Source: an uncultured beta proteobacterium
Lineage (GTDB): Bacteria; Pseudomonadota; Gammaproteobacteria; Burkholderiales; Burkholderiaceae_C
Direction of reading: 5' to 3'
Length of the DNA: 64,000 nt
Assembly (NCBI GenBank): GCA_903909815.1
Contig: CAIVXG010000014.1
Coordinates: 1-64,000, forward strand
Of the stretch, positions 7,712 to 17,510 are shown piece after piece (positions within the stretch are counted from its first letter, which is position 1; each line of letters opens with the position of its first letter). The position numbers were made by a program, and so were the translations under genes. A model generated the notes under the pieces. The model saw nothing but the letters and a program-made list of their open reading frames with translations, searched no databases and was not told the origin of the DNA.

Positions 7712-10177
7712 ATGAAAACTTTAGCCACTCCGAACACACCGCCTGCAGTCTCCAGCGCCGCCACAGTTCCTGACCTGCGCCCCGCATTTCGTGCCGCCTT
7801 TGCGCGTGAAATGGCGCAGTCCGGACAAGAGCAGAGCGCCCAAATCTGCCTGCGCGCCGCCGCGACGGCCTGCCGCGAAGTGCTGGCGCAACGATGGGGA
7901 AAGACCCAGACACAGGATGCTCTGCCCGACAACGGCAACGGCAGCCGCCGCGTGCATTACCTGTCGATGGAGTTTCTCATGGGCCGAGCGCTGGGCAATG
8001 CCCTGGCGGCACTGGGATTGGAAGGCGAACTGCGCCAGCAACTGCAGACCCGCGGCCTGCAGCTGTCGGACGTGCTGGAGCGCGAGCACGACGCCGCCCT
8101 TGGCAATGGCGGCCTGGGACGATTGGCGGCCTGCTTTTTGGATTCCTTTGCGGAGCTGGGCCTGCCATCGTTTGGCTACGGCTTGCGCTACCAGTACGGC
8201 ATGTTTGCCCAACGCATCCAGAACGGAAAACAAGTGGAAGCGCCCGATGACTGGATGCCTCACGGCAACCCGTGGGAAGTGCCGCGTTCGGAGCTGAACT
8301 ACCCCGTGGGTTTCGGCGGTCACGTGGTGGCCGAAGGCGGCGTGCGGCGCTGGGCGCCCTCCGAGTTGCTGCAGGCGCAGGCCTATGACTTCATCGTTCC
8401 GGCCCATCACGGTGAACGCGTCTCCACGCTGCGCCAGTGGAACGCCGTGGCGGCGCGGCCGATCGACTTTGCGGCCTTCTGCCAGGGCGACTATCTCGGT
8501 GCCGCGCGCCACCGCGTTGCTGCTGATGCCCTGAACTGGGTGCTGTACCCGGACGACAGCACAGCCGCCGGGCGTGAGTTGCGGCTCAAACAGGAAGCCT
8601 TTCTGGTGAGCGCGTCGCTGCAGGACGTGATCGCACGCCATGTGCTGGAGCGCGGCAGCGTGCAGGGACTGGCGCTGCGCAATGCGATTCACTTGAACGA
8701 CACCCATCCGGCACTGGCGCCAGCCGAGTTGATGCGCCTGTTGCTGGACGAGCACGGTTTGGGCTGGGACGAAGCCTGGGGCGTGACGCAGGCGAGCGTG
8801 TCCTACACCAACCACACCCTCATGCCGGAAGCGCTGGAGACCTGGGACTTGGGCCTGTTCCAGGCGCTGCTGCCGCGCCATCTGGAAATCATTTTCGAGA
8901 TCAATGCGCGCTTCCTGACCCAGGTGCGCGCGCGCTTTCCGGGCGACGACGCCCTGATCGCACGTGTCTCCATCATCGACGAAACCGGTGCACGCCGGGT
9001 GCGCATGGCCGCGCTCGCGGTCGTCGCCTCGCACAAGGTCAATGGCGTCTCGGCTCTTCATTCGGAGCTGATGGTGCAGACCATCTTTGCTGACTACGCC
9101 CAGCTGTTCCCGACGCGCTTTCACAACGTCACCAATGGCGTGACGCCGCGCCGCTGGCTGATGCAGGCGAATCCCGCTTTGTCGACACTGATCGACAGCC
9201 GCATCGGCTCCGGATGGCGCCGTGATCTGAAGGGTTTGAGCGCCCTGAAACCCCTGGCCGGCGACGCGGCGTTGGGGCGCGAGTTTCTTCAGGCCAAGCG
9301 CCAGAACAAGGAACGCCTGGCCGCGCTGATACGGCGTGAGTTGGGTGTGCTGGTGGATCCGTCCAGCCTTTTCGACGTGCAGATCAAGCGCATCCATGAG
9401 TACAAACGCCAGTTGCTCAACGTATTGCATGTGGTGGCCCGCTACCAGGCCATCATCGCCCATCCTGAAGGCGATTGGACGCCGCGCACGGTCGTGATCG
9501 CGGGCAAGGCGGCTTCGGCCTACGTGTCGGCCAAACTCATCATTCAGTTGATTCTGGACGTGTCACGTGTGGTCAACAGCGACCCGCGAATCGGCGACAA
9601 ACTCAAACTGGTATTCCTGCCCAACTATGGCGTGAGCTTGGCCGAAGTGATCCTACCTGCGGCCGATTTGAGCGAACAGATTTCCACCGCCGGAACCGAG
9701 GCTTCGGGCACGGGCAACATGAAGTTCGGACTCAACGGAGCACTCACCATCGGCACCTGGGACGGCGCCAACATCGAGATGGCACAGGCAATTGGCGAAC
9801 AGAACATGTTCATCTTTGGCCTGCGCGCCAACGAGGTCGCCAAGGTCCGGGAACTGGGCTACGACCCGCGCCTGTACGTGGAAGAAAACAAGCAACTCAA
9901 GGCCGTGATCGACGCCATCGCCTCGGGCGAGTTTTCCTCGGGAAATGTGCACCGTTATCGTCCGCTCACCGACGGGCTTCTCAATCGCGACAGCTACTTG
10001 CTGATGGCCGATTTTTCGGCCTACGTTGAAGCCCAGAGCCAGGTCGACGCTCTTTACAACAATCCAGACCAATGGGCGCGACAGGCGCTGCTCAACGTGG
10101 CCAGCATGGGATCGTTCTCGGCAGACCGTACCATCGCCGAATATGTGGACCGCGTTTGGTCCGCCACTCCGAACTAA
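7712..10177 (+). CDS. glgP: Glycogen/maltodextrin phosphorylase
   Basis: 821-residue GT35 phosphorylase that releases glucose-1-phosphate from alpha-1,4-glucans in the cytoplasm. The PLP-binding lysine lies in GTGNMKFGLNGALTIGTWDG (K671), and VHYLSMEFLMGR, LGNGGLGRLAACFLDS and FDVQIKRIHEYKRQLLN are family blocks. I place the start at the ATG of MKTLATPNTPP, preceded by AGGG; an in-frame ATG 28 codons upstream would add an unusual leader. Length fits GlgP/MalP (800-815). First gene of the glgP-glgB-glgX-malQ operon; glgB follows after 19 bases. Whether it prefers glycogen or maltodextrin is open. Confidence 0.95.
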   Translation: MKTLATPNTPPAVSSAATVPDLRPAFRAAFAREMAQSGQEQSAQICLRAAATACREVLAQRWGKTQTQDALPDNGNGSRRVHYLSMEFLMGRALGNALAALGLEGELRQQLQTRGLQLSDVLEREHDAALGNGGLGRLAACFLDSFAELGLPSFGYGLRYQYGMFAQRIQNGKQVEAPDDWMPHGNPWEVPRSELNYPVGFGGHVVAEGGVRRWAPSELLQAQAYDFIVPAHHGERVSTLRQWNAVAARPIDFAAFCQGDYLGAARHRVAADALNWVLYPDDSTAAGRELRLKQEAFLVSASLQDVIARHVLERGSVQGLALRNAIHLNDTHPALAPAELMRLLLDEHGLGWDEAWGVTQASVSYTNHTLMPEALETWDLGLFQALLPRHLEIIFEINARFLTQVRARFPGDDALIARVSIIDETGARRVRMAALAVVASHKVNGVSALHSELMVQTIFADYAQLFPTRFHNVTNGVTPRRWLMQANPALSTLIDSRIGSGWRRDLKGLSALKPLAGDAALGREFLQAKRQNKERLAALIRRELGVLVDPSSLFDVQIKRIHEYKRQLLNVLHVVARYQAIIAHPEGDWTPRTVVIAGKAASAYVSAKLIIQLILDVSRVVNSDPRIGDKLKLVFLPNYGVSLAEVILPAADLSEQISTAGTEASGTGNMKFGLNGALTIGTWDGANIEMAQAIGEQNMFIFGLRANEVAKVRELGYDPRLYVEENKQLKAVIDAIASGEFSSGNVHRYRPLTDGLLNRDSYLLMADFSAYVEAQSQVDALYNNPDQWARQALLNVASMGSFSADRTIAEYVDRVWSATPN

Positions 10178-10196
10178 CAAAGGAAAGAACCACAGG

Positions 10197-12374
10197 ATGA
10201 TGCAAGACCCAGACGTGCAGGCGCTGGTCAAGGCGCGCCACACGGACCCTTTCGCCGTGCTGGGCCTGCATGAAGAAGCGGATGGCCGCCTCTGGTTGCG
10301 CGCGTTGTTGCCGGGTGCGCAGCAGGTCGTGGTGTTTGATGCCGTCACCGGCAAGCCGGTCGTCGCTCTGAATTTGCGCCATCCTGACGGTCTGTTTGAA
10401 GCCAGGATTCCGCGGCGCCGCAAGCGCTTTGAGTATTTTCTGGATGTGGTTTGGCATGACGGCCAAAGCGGCCGCTATGCCGACGCCTACAGCTTCGGTC
10501 CGCAGCTGGAAGACTCCGACTTGCAGGCACTGCGCGCAGGCAACCATCTGCGTCCCTACACCGTGCTGGGAGCCCACACCATGGAGCAGCGCGGCGTGAG
10601 CGGTGTGCGCTTTGCGGTGTGGGCGCCGAACGCCCAGCGTGTGAGCGTGGTGGGCGAATTCAACGTCTGGGACGGTCGCAGGCATCCCATGCGGCTGCGC
10701 CATGAGGCGGGCGTGTGGGAAATTTTCGTGCCGCACGTGGCCGTGGGCGACCTGTACAAGTTTGAGCTGGTGGGGCCCGACGGCAGCGTGTTGCCGCTCA
10801 AGGCCGACCCCTACGCGCGCGCTTCGCAACTACGTCCCGACACTGCCAGCCGCGTGGCCGCCATGCCGCCGGCACGCGCACTTGCCGAAGGACGTGGCAC
10901 GGCGAATGAGCGCCACGCGCCTATGAGCATTTACGAAGTGCACCTGGGTTCATGGCGCCACGGCAAGGGCGGACGCTTTGCCTCGTGGGACGAATTGGCC
11001 GAAAGTCTTCCGGATTACGTCGCCAAGTTGGGTTTCACCCACGTCGAGTTATTGCCGATCAGCGAGCATCCCTTCGACGGCTCATGGGGCTACCAGACGC
11101 TGGGCCTGTACGCGCCGAGCGCGCGCTTTGGCGAGCCCGAAGGGCTGGAGCGGCTGGTGCAGGCCTGCCATGCGCGGGGCATCGGCGTGCTGCTGGACTG
11201 GGTGCCGGCGCACTTCCCGCACGACGCTTTCGGCCTGGCGCAGTTCGACGGCACAGCGCTGTACGAATACGCCGATCCGCGCGAGGGCGTGCACCGCGAT
11301 TGGGATACGCTGATCTACAACTTTGGCCGCGCCGAGGTGCGCAACTTCCTGGCAGGCAACGCCCTGTACTGGATGGAACGCTACGGTGTGGACGGACTGC
11401 GCGTGGACGCCGTCGCCTCCATGCTGTACCGTGATTATTCGCGCAATGCCGGCGAGTGGATCCCCAACATGCACGGCGGGCGTGAGAATCTGGAAGCCAT
11501 CTCCTTGCTGCGCCATGTGAACGAGGTGCTGGGCATGCACGCGCCGGGCACGATCACATTGGCCGAAGAGTCCACCGCCTTTCCCGGCGTTTCGGCTCCG
11601 ACCAGCAGCGGCGGCCTTGGCTTTCACTACAAGTGGAACATGGGCTGGATGAACGACACCCTGGCCTATATGCACGAGGACGCCGTGCACAGGCGGTGGC
11701 ACCATCACAAGATGAGTTTTGGCATGGTGTACGCGTTCAGCGAGAACTTCGTGCTGCCGCTGTCACACGACGAAGTGGTCCACGGCAAGGGTTCGCTGCT
11801 GCGCAAGATGCCGGGCGACGACTGGCAGCGATTTGCCAATCTGCGCGCTTACTACGCCTTCATGTGGGGGCATCCGGGCAAAAAGCTGCTGTTCATGGGC
11901 CAGGAGTTTGCACAGGAAAGCGAATGGAACCACGACGCCGAGTTGCCGTGGCAGTTGCTCAACGACGCGCGCCACGCCGGCATGCAACGCCTGGTTCAGG
12001 ACCTGAATCAGCTCTATCGATCGCACAGCGCACTGCATCAGTTGGACTGCGAACCTCAGGGTTTCGAATGGCTGGTGGCCGACGACGCCGATCAATCGGT
12101 CTTTGCCTGGCTGCGCCGTGACGCGCAGGGCAGGGTGATGCTGATGATCTGCAATTTCACGCCTGTGGTACGCACGGGCTATCGGTTGGGCGTGCCCGAT
12201 GGCTTCGGCGCCTGGAAGGAAGCCCTCAACACTGACTCGCAACACTATGGTGGCTCGAATCTTGGCAACGCCGCCGCACCGCTTCCGGTAAAGAGTACGC
12301 CCGCCCAAGGCCGCATGCAATCGGTGCAGTTGAACCTGCCGCCGCTGGCGACCTTGTTTCTGGTTCCGGTCTGA
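10197..12374 (+). CDS. glgB: 1,4-alpha-glucan branching enzyme
   Basis: 725-residue GH13 branching enzyme that forms alpha-1,6 branches in glycogen. An N-terminal N1 domain, a CBM48 (FAVWAPNAQRVSVVGEFNVW) and the catalytic barrel are present. Active-site residues: D404 in DGLRVDAVASMLY, E457 in LAEESTAFPGV, and the third Asp in LPLSHDEVVHGKGSL. These numbers are within one residue of E. coli GlgB. Two adjacent ATGs (10197, 10200) follow an AAGGAAAG ribosome site; I take the first. Its combination with a phosphorylase and debrancher but no glgA/glgC nearby means the synthetic genes must be elsewhere, if present. Confidence 0.95.
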   Translation: MMQDPDVQALVKARHTDPFAVLGLHEEADGRLWLRALLPGAQQVVVFDAVTGKPVVALNLRHPDGLFEARIPRRRKRFEYFLDVVWHDGQSGRYADAYSFGPQLEDSDLQALRAGNHLRPYTVLGAHTMEQRGVSGVRFAVWAPNAQRVSVVGEFNVWDGRRHPMRLRHEAGVWEIFVPHVAVGDLYKFELVGPDGSVLPLKADPYARASQLRPDTASRVAAMPPARALAEGRGTANERHAPMSIYEVHLGSWRHGKGGRFASWDELAESLPDYVAKLGFTHVELLPISEHPFDGSWGYQTLGLYAPSARFGEPEGLERLVQACHARGIGVLLDWVPAHFPHDAFGLAQFDGTALYEYADPREGVHRDWDTLIYNFGRAEVRNFLAGNALYWMERYGVDGLRVDAVASMLYRDYSRNAGEWIPNMHGGRENLEAISLLRHVNEVLGMHAPGTITLAEESTAFPGVSAPTSSGGLGFHYKWNMGWMNDTLAYMHEDAVHRRWHHHKMSFGMVYAFSENFVLPLSHDEVVHGKGSLLRKMPGDDWQRFANLRAYYAFMWGHPGKKLLFMGQEFAQESEWNHDAELPWQLLNDARHAGMQRLVQDLNQLYRSHSALHQLDCEPQGFEWLVADDADQSVFAWLRRDAQGRVMLMICNFTPVVRTGYRLGVPDGFGAWKEALNTDSQHYGGSNLGNAAAPLPVKSTPAQGRMQSVQLNLPPLATLFLVPV

Positions 12375-12403
12375 TCCAGACCCGCAGCTTTTAGCGACGA
12401 CCT

Positions 12404-14512
12404 ATGGACACTATTACTGCCCCGACCGTGCAGCACGACGTCACCCGGACCTTGATCGAAGGCTTGCCGTATCCCATGGGCGCACACTTCAATGACGGAG
12501 GCGTGAATTTCGCCGTGTTTTCCCGTCATGCCGATACCATCGAAGTTTGCCTGTTCGACGCCAACGGCACGCGCGAGCTGCAACGCCTGAGCCTGTTCGG
12601 CCCGCACGACGGCGTGTTCCACGGCTTCCTTCCCGGCGGCAAGCCGGGCCTGGTCTATGGCTTGCGCGCACACGGTCCCTACGAGCCCCAATGCGGTCAC
12701 CGTTTCAATCCGTACAAGCTCCTGCTCGACCCTTACGCCCGCGAAATCTTGGGCCACTTCAGATGGACGCCAGAGCAGCACGGCTATTGTCTGGGGCACG
12801 CCGATGGGGCGAATTCCTTCGACTGCCGCGACAACGCACAACAGGCGCTCAAGGCCAGGGTCGCGGCGCACACTTTGCCTGAGCCCTGGCATCGGCCCCA
12901 GCACGCGTTGGCAGCGCGTGTGCTGTACGAAGTTCACGTCAAGGGTTTTTCCATGACGCACCCGGACATTCCTGCGCCCTTGCGCGGCACCTATGCCGGA
13001 CTGGCGCACCCGGCGTCCCTTGCTCACTTCAAGTCACTCGGCGTGACCACGCTCTCGCTGCTTCCGGTGCAATACTGCATCGACGAACCCGCACTGGCAG
13101 CGCGCGGCAGCAGCAATTACTGGGGCTACAACACGCTCGGCTTCTTCTGTCCCGATCCGCGTCTGGCGCAACAACCCGGCGACCCGACATCCGTGACGCA
13201 GGAATTCCGAGACATGGTGCGCGACCTGCACGCGGCGGGTCTGGAAGTGGTGCTGGACGTGGTCTACAACCATACCCCTGAAGGCAACGAGAACGGTCCC
13301 ACCCTGAGCTTTCGCGGTCTGGACAACGCCAGCTGGTACCACCTGGTTCCCAGCGACAAAAGCCGCTACGAAAACCTCACCGGTTGCGGCAACGCCTTGA
13401 ACGTGGCGCACCCGCAGATGACCCAGTTTGTGCTGGATTCGCTACGCTACTGGGTGACCGAGATGGGAGTGGACGGATTCCGCTTTGACCTGGCACCGGT
13501 GTTGGGCCGTGGTGCCCATGGTTTTGCGTCGAACGCGGCGTTTTTTGTGGCGCTGCAACAGGATCCTGTATTGTCCCAGGTGCAGTTGATTGCCGAACCC
13601 TGGGACGCAGGGCCGCTGGGCTACCAAGTGGGGAAATTTCCAGGACGTTTTCTGGAGTGGAACGACAAATACCGGGATGCCGTGCGCGGTTACTGGCTGC
13701 AGCGCGGCACCACCCGTGGCGAATTGGCGCGGCGCTTGACCGCCTCCAACGACCTGTTCCATCACAGCCAGCGCCGACCCACATCGTCGGTGAACTTTGT
13801 CACGGTGCACGATGGCTTTACGCTCAGCGACGTCGTGAGCTACAGCGCGAGGCACAACCTGGCCAACGGTGAGAACAATGCCGACGGCCGTGACGGCGAA
13901 CTCTGTGCCAACCACGGGGTCGAAGGACCCACCGACAACGCTGAGATTTTGGCGCTGCGCGACCGCGTGATGCGCGCCATGCTGGCCACGGTGCTGCTGT
14001 CCCAGGGCACGCCCATGCTGTGCGCCGGCGACGAGATCGGCAAGACGCAACAAGGCAACAACAACGCCTATTGCCAGGACAACCCCATCAGTTGGCTGGA
14101 CTGGTCGAACGCTGACGAAAGTCTGAAACATTTCGTGGCTGAGGTCACGGCGCTGCGTCACCGCGAACCCCTGCTGCGCCACGCCGACTGGTTCTTGCCC
14201 AATGACCACGGTGACCAGGCGCCGCGCCTCATGTGGCTCACACCCAGCGGCGCCGAGATGACCTCGCCCGAATGGCACGACTACGCCGACCACGCCTTTG
14301 CCTGTCAGATAGCAAGTGCACCCGGCGCTACGCCTGAGTGCGTGTTGCTGGCGTTCAACCCCGACACCCGAAGTCGCCCTTTCTCGATGCCTTCGGGCGA
14401 CTGGTGCCTGGCATTGGATAGCAGCGGCACGATGCCACCCGGCGCCAACTCACTCAACAACTTAAGCCTACCGGCCAACAGCCTGCTGGTGTTGCGCCGC
14501 TCCGTCAACTGA
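12404..14512 (+). CDS. glgX: Glycogen debranching enzyme (isoamylase-type)
   Basis: 702-residue GH13/CBM48 enzyme that removes alpha-1,6 branches from phosphorylase-limited glycogen. CBM48 lies near residues 20-110 (GVNFAVFSRHADTIEVCLFD); the barrel has VVYNHTPEGNENGPTLSFRG, D362 in GVDGFRFDLAPVLGR, E398 in LIAEPWDAGPLGYQVG and the third Asp in VTVHDGFTL. The sequence matches GlgX more than plant isoamylase in length and in the DGRDGELCANHGVEGPT loop. It starts 30 bases after glgB; the upstream ribosome site is weak. It supplies linear maltooligosaccharides to GlgP and MalQ. Confidence 0.94.
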   Translation: MDTITAPTVQHDVTRTLIEGLPYPMGAHFNDGGVNFAVFSRHADTIEVCLFDANGTRELQRLSLFGPHDGVFHGFLPGGKPGLVYGLRAHGPYEPQCGHRFNPYKLLLDPYAREILGHFRWTPEQHGYCLGHADGANSFDCRDNAQQALKARVAAHTLPEPWHRPQHALAARVLYEVHVKGFSMTHPDIPAPLRGTYAGLAHPASLAHFKSLGVTTLSLLPVQYCIDEPALAARGSSNYWGYNTLGFFCPDPRLAQQPGDPTSVTQEFRDMVRDLHAAGLEVVLDVVYNHTPEGNENGPTLSFRGLDNASWYHLVPSDKSRYENLTGCGNALNVAHPQMTQFVLDSLRYWVTEMGVDGFRFDLAPVLGRGAHGFASNAAFFVALQQDPVLSQVQLIAEPWDAGPLGYQVGKFPGRFLEWNDKYRDAVRGYWLQRGTTRGELARRLTASNDLFHHSQRRPTSSVNFVTVHDGFTLSDVVSYSARHNLANGENNADGRDGELCANHGVEGPTDNAEILALRDRVMRAMLATVLLSQGTPMLCAGDEIGKTQQGNNNAYCQDNPISWLDWSNADESLKHFVAEVTALRHREPLLRHADWFLPNDHGDQAPRLMWLTPSGAEMTSPEWHDYADHAFACQIASAPGATPECVLLAFNPDTRSRPFSMPSGDWCLALDSSGTMPPGANSLNNLSLPANSLLVLRRSVN

Positions 14513-14530
14513 ATCCTTCCATCCATCATC

Positions 14531-16060
14531 ATGAACCTCGAACAACGTTCCTCCGGTGTGCTGCTGCACATTACAGCGCTGCCCGGCCCGCACGGCATCG
14601 GCGATTTTGGCCCCGGCGCCTACCATTTCGTGAACTGGCTGGTCTCCGCCGGCCAGAGCATCTGGCAGTTGCTGCCGACCACACCCATCGGTCCCTGCGA
14701 CTCGCCCTACCAAAGCGTCTCGGCCTTCGCCGGCAGCCCCCTGATGGTGGCGCTGGAGCCGCTGGTGCAAAGCGGCTGGCTGGCCGCACCCGTGCTGCCT
14801 GATGGCGGTTTTGATGCGAAGCGCGTGGACTACGCCCGCGTCGTACCCTGGCGTTTGGCGCAGTTGCGAGCGGCGGCCGACGGATTCTTCGCTCGCGCCA
14901 CCTCGGTGCAGCGCGCGGAGTTCGCCGCCTGGTGCGAGCGCCAGGACTATTGGCTTGGGGACTACGCCCTGTTCATGGCGCTGGAGACCGCACACGCAGG
15001 CCTGCCCTGGTGGCAGTGGGCGCTGCCGCTGCGCCGGCGCGATCCCGCGGCCCTGAAGGCGGCCACGAACGAGCACATGCGAGAAATCGTCTTCTGGCAA
15101 TTCGTGCAGTGGTGCTTTGATACCCAAGCCACCGATATCAAGGCCTATGCCAATGCGCGTGGCGTCTCCTTCATGGGGGATCTGCCGATTTTCATCGCAC
15201 ACCACAGCGCAGACTGCTGGGCCAGGCCGGACCTGTATTTTCTGGATGAGGACTTTCAGCCCACGGTGGTCGCCGGGGTACCGCCCGACGGATTCGCGCC
15301 AACGGGTCAGCGCTGGGGCAATCCGCTGTATCGCTGGGACAAGATGGCTGACGAAGACTTTGCCTGGTGGAGCGCACGCGTGCGCCGCTCGCTGGAGCAG
15401 GCAAACCTGTTTCGCATCGACCATTTCCGCGGCTTCGCCGGCTACTACGAAATCCCCGCCAGCTGCCCCAACGCCATGGATGGCCGCTGGGTTCCGGCTC
15501 CGGGCAAACAGTTGTTTGCCGCGATCGAACGCGCACTGGGCAAGCTGCCGATCGTGGCCGAAGACCTGGGGCTGATCACACCCGATGTGATCGAGTTGCG
15601 CGACGGCTGCGGCTTTCCCGGAATGAAAATCTTGCAGTTCGCATTTGGCGGCGACGGCAGCCACGAATTCCTGCCGCACAACTATGGACGCCATTACGTT
15701 GTCTACACCGGAACACACGACAACGAGACCGTGCGCGGCTGGTGGCAAAACGCCCCGGCACGCGAGCGCGCCTACGCTGGCAGCTACCTGGCTGCGGGCG
15801 AGCACAACGTGCACTGGGCCATGATCCGCGCAGCCAGCAATTCGGTCGCCAACATGGCTGTATTCCCGATGCAGGATGTGCTGGGTCTGGACGGTAGCCA
15901 CCGCATGAATCTGCCGGGTTCGACCGAAGGCAACTGGGCCTGGCGCTTTGAATGGAGCATGGTGGGCAGCGAACCCGGGCGCGTGCTCGGGCTCATCACT
16001 GCGGGCAGCGGACGCGGCCCGATCGAATTGCTCCACCTGGATCAGGCCGCAAACCCATGA
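14531..16060 (+). CDS. malQ: 4-alpha-glucanotransferase (amylomaltase)
   Basis: 509-residue GH77 enzyme that rearranges short maltodextrins, releasing glucose and longer chains for phosphorylase. Family blocks: SGVLLHITALPGPHGIGDFG, LFRIDHFRGF (nucleophile Asp), IVAEDLGLITPDV (acid/base Glu) and TGTHDNETVRGW (third Asp). Length is the ~500-residue form lacking the long N-terminal extension of E. coli MalQ. It begins 18 bases after glgX and overlaps the next gene by 4 bases (ATGA), so it belongs to the same transcript. Confidence 0.94.
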   Translation: MNLEQRSSGVLLHITALPGPHGIGDFGPGAYHFVNWLVSAGQSIWQLLPTTPIGPCDSPYQSVSAFAGSPLMVALEPLVQSGWLAAPVLPDGGFDAKRVDYARVVPWRLAQLRAAADGFFARATSVQRAEFAAWCERQDYWLGDYALFMALETAHAGLPWWQWALPLRRRDPAALKAATNEHMREIVFWQFVQWCFDTQATDIKAYANARGVSFMGDLPIFIAHHSADCWARPDLYFLDEDFQPTVVAGVPPDGFAPTGQRWGNPLYRWDKMADEDFAWWSARVRRSLEQANLFRIDHFRGFAGYYEIPASCPNAMDGRWVPAPGKQLFAAIERALGKLPIVAEDLGLITPDVIELRDGCGFPGMKILQFAFGGDGSHEFLPHNYGRHYVVYTGTHDNETVRGWWQNAPARERAYAGSYLAAGEHNVHWAMIRAASNSVANMAVFPMQDVLGLDGSHRMNLPGSTEGNWAWRFEWSMVGSEPGRVLGLITAGSGRGPIELLHLDQAANP

Positions 16061-17430
16061 ACGCATTGGCGCACCGACCGCGCCTGGTGTCCATTGCTTG
16101 GCCGATGCTGGCCGAACTGATTTTGGGTTTTGGCGTCGGCCTCATGGGATTGTCACTGGCGGCGACCCTGTCGGACACATCCGCCGCCGCCTTTGCCCTG
16201 TCCAACCAGGTGCAGGTGGCGTTCTTCCTGCTGTTTCGCATTGTCAGCATGGGCGTGAGCGTGGTCATCACGCAGTACCTCGGTGCGGGCAACCGGTATG
16301 GCGCCGATCAGACCGCGCGCGCGGCGCTTGGCGCCAGCACCTGGCTGGGCTTGGGCGTGGCGCTACTTGTATTTGCAGGTGCTGGCACGTTGCTGGATTG
16401 GGTGAACGCCCCGTCTGAGGTTTTGACTCTGGGCCAACCCTACCTGCAAGCGTTGGCGCTGGCATTGATGCTTGACGCCTACAACGCGAGCATGGCGTCG
16501 GTCATGCGGGCGCACCTGCGCACCCGCGATGTGATGTTCAACATCCTTGGCATGCACAGCTTGCACCTGCTGCTGTGCTTTCCCCTGATGCGCGGCTGGG
16601 GCTCGATTCCAGCGTTCGGCCTGGTGGGCTTTGCGCTGGCGCTAGGCCTGAGCCGTGCCTTTGGCTTGAGCCTGCACCTGCTGCTGTGGCGCTGGCGCCT
16701 GAACCTGGTGCCACGTCCGCGCGACTGGTGGGTGCTGCAGTGGCAGCGCCTGGCGCCGGTGCTGCACATCGGACTACCAGGCGGGGCTGAAAACGTGGCT
16801 TACCGCGCCGCCATGCTGGTGTCGGTGAGCGTGGTCGCCGGCCTGGGCGCCCAAGCGCTGGCCACACAAAGCTATGCCTTTCAAATGATGAACATGGTGG
16901 TTCTTTTTAGCCTGGCGATCGGGCTTGCAAGCGAAGTGTTGATCGGGCACCTGGTGGGGGCCGGAAGTCTGCGCAAGGCGCATCGTCTGTTGCGCAAGAG
17001 TCTGCTGCTGGGATTCGCAGTATCGGTGGCGATGGCGCTGCTGGTGGCAGGCACAGCGCCCTGGACGCTGCAACTGTTCACGCACGATCCCCAAATCATC
17101 GCCAGCGCCACCACATTGCTGTGGATCACCGTGCTGCTGGAGCCGGGCCGCACCTGCAACGTCATCATCATCAACGCGCTGCGTGCCGCCGGCGACGCTC
17201 GCTTTCCAGTGATGGCGGGCGCGGCCTCGATGCTGTTTGTCATGGCCGGCGGCTCCTGGCTGCTGGGGCAACATTTGCACCTGGGCCTGGTGGGCGTGTG
17301 GATTGCCTATGCGGCCGATGAATGGGTGCGCGGACTGATGATGGCTGCGCGCTGGTTCGGGCACGGCTGGTTGCCTGCCGCCAAGGCGGCACGCAGACGC
17401 GTGCAAAAACACAGGGTAAGTCCGATGTGA
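16057..17430 (+). CDS. MATE family multi-antimicrobial/drug-type transporter
   Basis: 457-residue, very hydrophobic protein with about twelve predicted helices arranged as two similar halves, typical of MATE cation-coupled exporters (start IAWPMLAELILGFGVGLMGL; repeated motif around GLPGGAENVAYRAAML). The ATG overlaps the malQ TGA (ATGA), so translation is probably coupled to the glycogen operon. Substrate cannot be inferred: MATE proteins usually export drugs or small cations, but placement at the end of an alpha-glucan operon raises the possibility of a metabolite substrate. Confidence 0.85.
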   Translation: MNALAHRPRLVSIAWPMLAELILGFGVGLMGLSLAATLSDTSAAAFALSNQVQVAFFLLFRIVSMGVSVVITQYLGAGNRYGADQTARAALGASTWLGLGVALLVFAGAGTLLDWVNAPSEVLTLGQPYLQALALALMLDAYNASMASVMRAHLRTRDVMFNILGMHSLHLLLCFPLMRGWGSIPAFGLVGFALALGLSRAFGLSLHLLLWRWRLNLVPRPRDWWVLQWQRLAPVLHIGLPGGAENVAYRAAMLVSVSVVAGLGAQALATQSYAFQMMNMVVLFSLAIGLASEVLIGHLVGAGSLRKAHRLLRKSLLLGFAVSVAMALLVAGTAPWTLQLFTHDPQIIASATTLLWITVLLEPGRTCNVIIINALRAAGDARFPVMAGAASMLFVMAGGSWLLGQHLHLGLVGVWIAYAADEWVRGLMMAARWFGHGWLPAAKAARRRVQKHRVSPM

Positions 17431-17510
17431 AAGGATTCCAATTCCGGCGACATAATTCCGGCAACGAGCAAATCCGAAACCGTCTGAGTCTGAAAGAGGA
17501 ACACATTCCC

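Noticed and set aside
7721-9463. 580-codon open frame antisense to glgP
   Set aside because: Composition is His/Arg/Gln-rich shadow of the glgP codon pattern, with no recognisable domain.
14468-16066. 532-codon open frame antisense to malQ
   Set aside because: Fully covered by malQ, which has intact catalytic motifs; no ribosome site or family.
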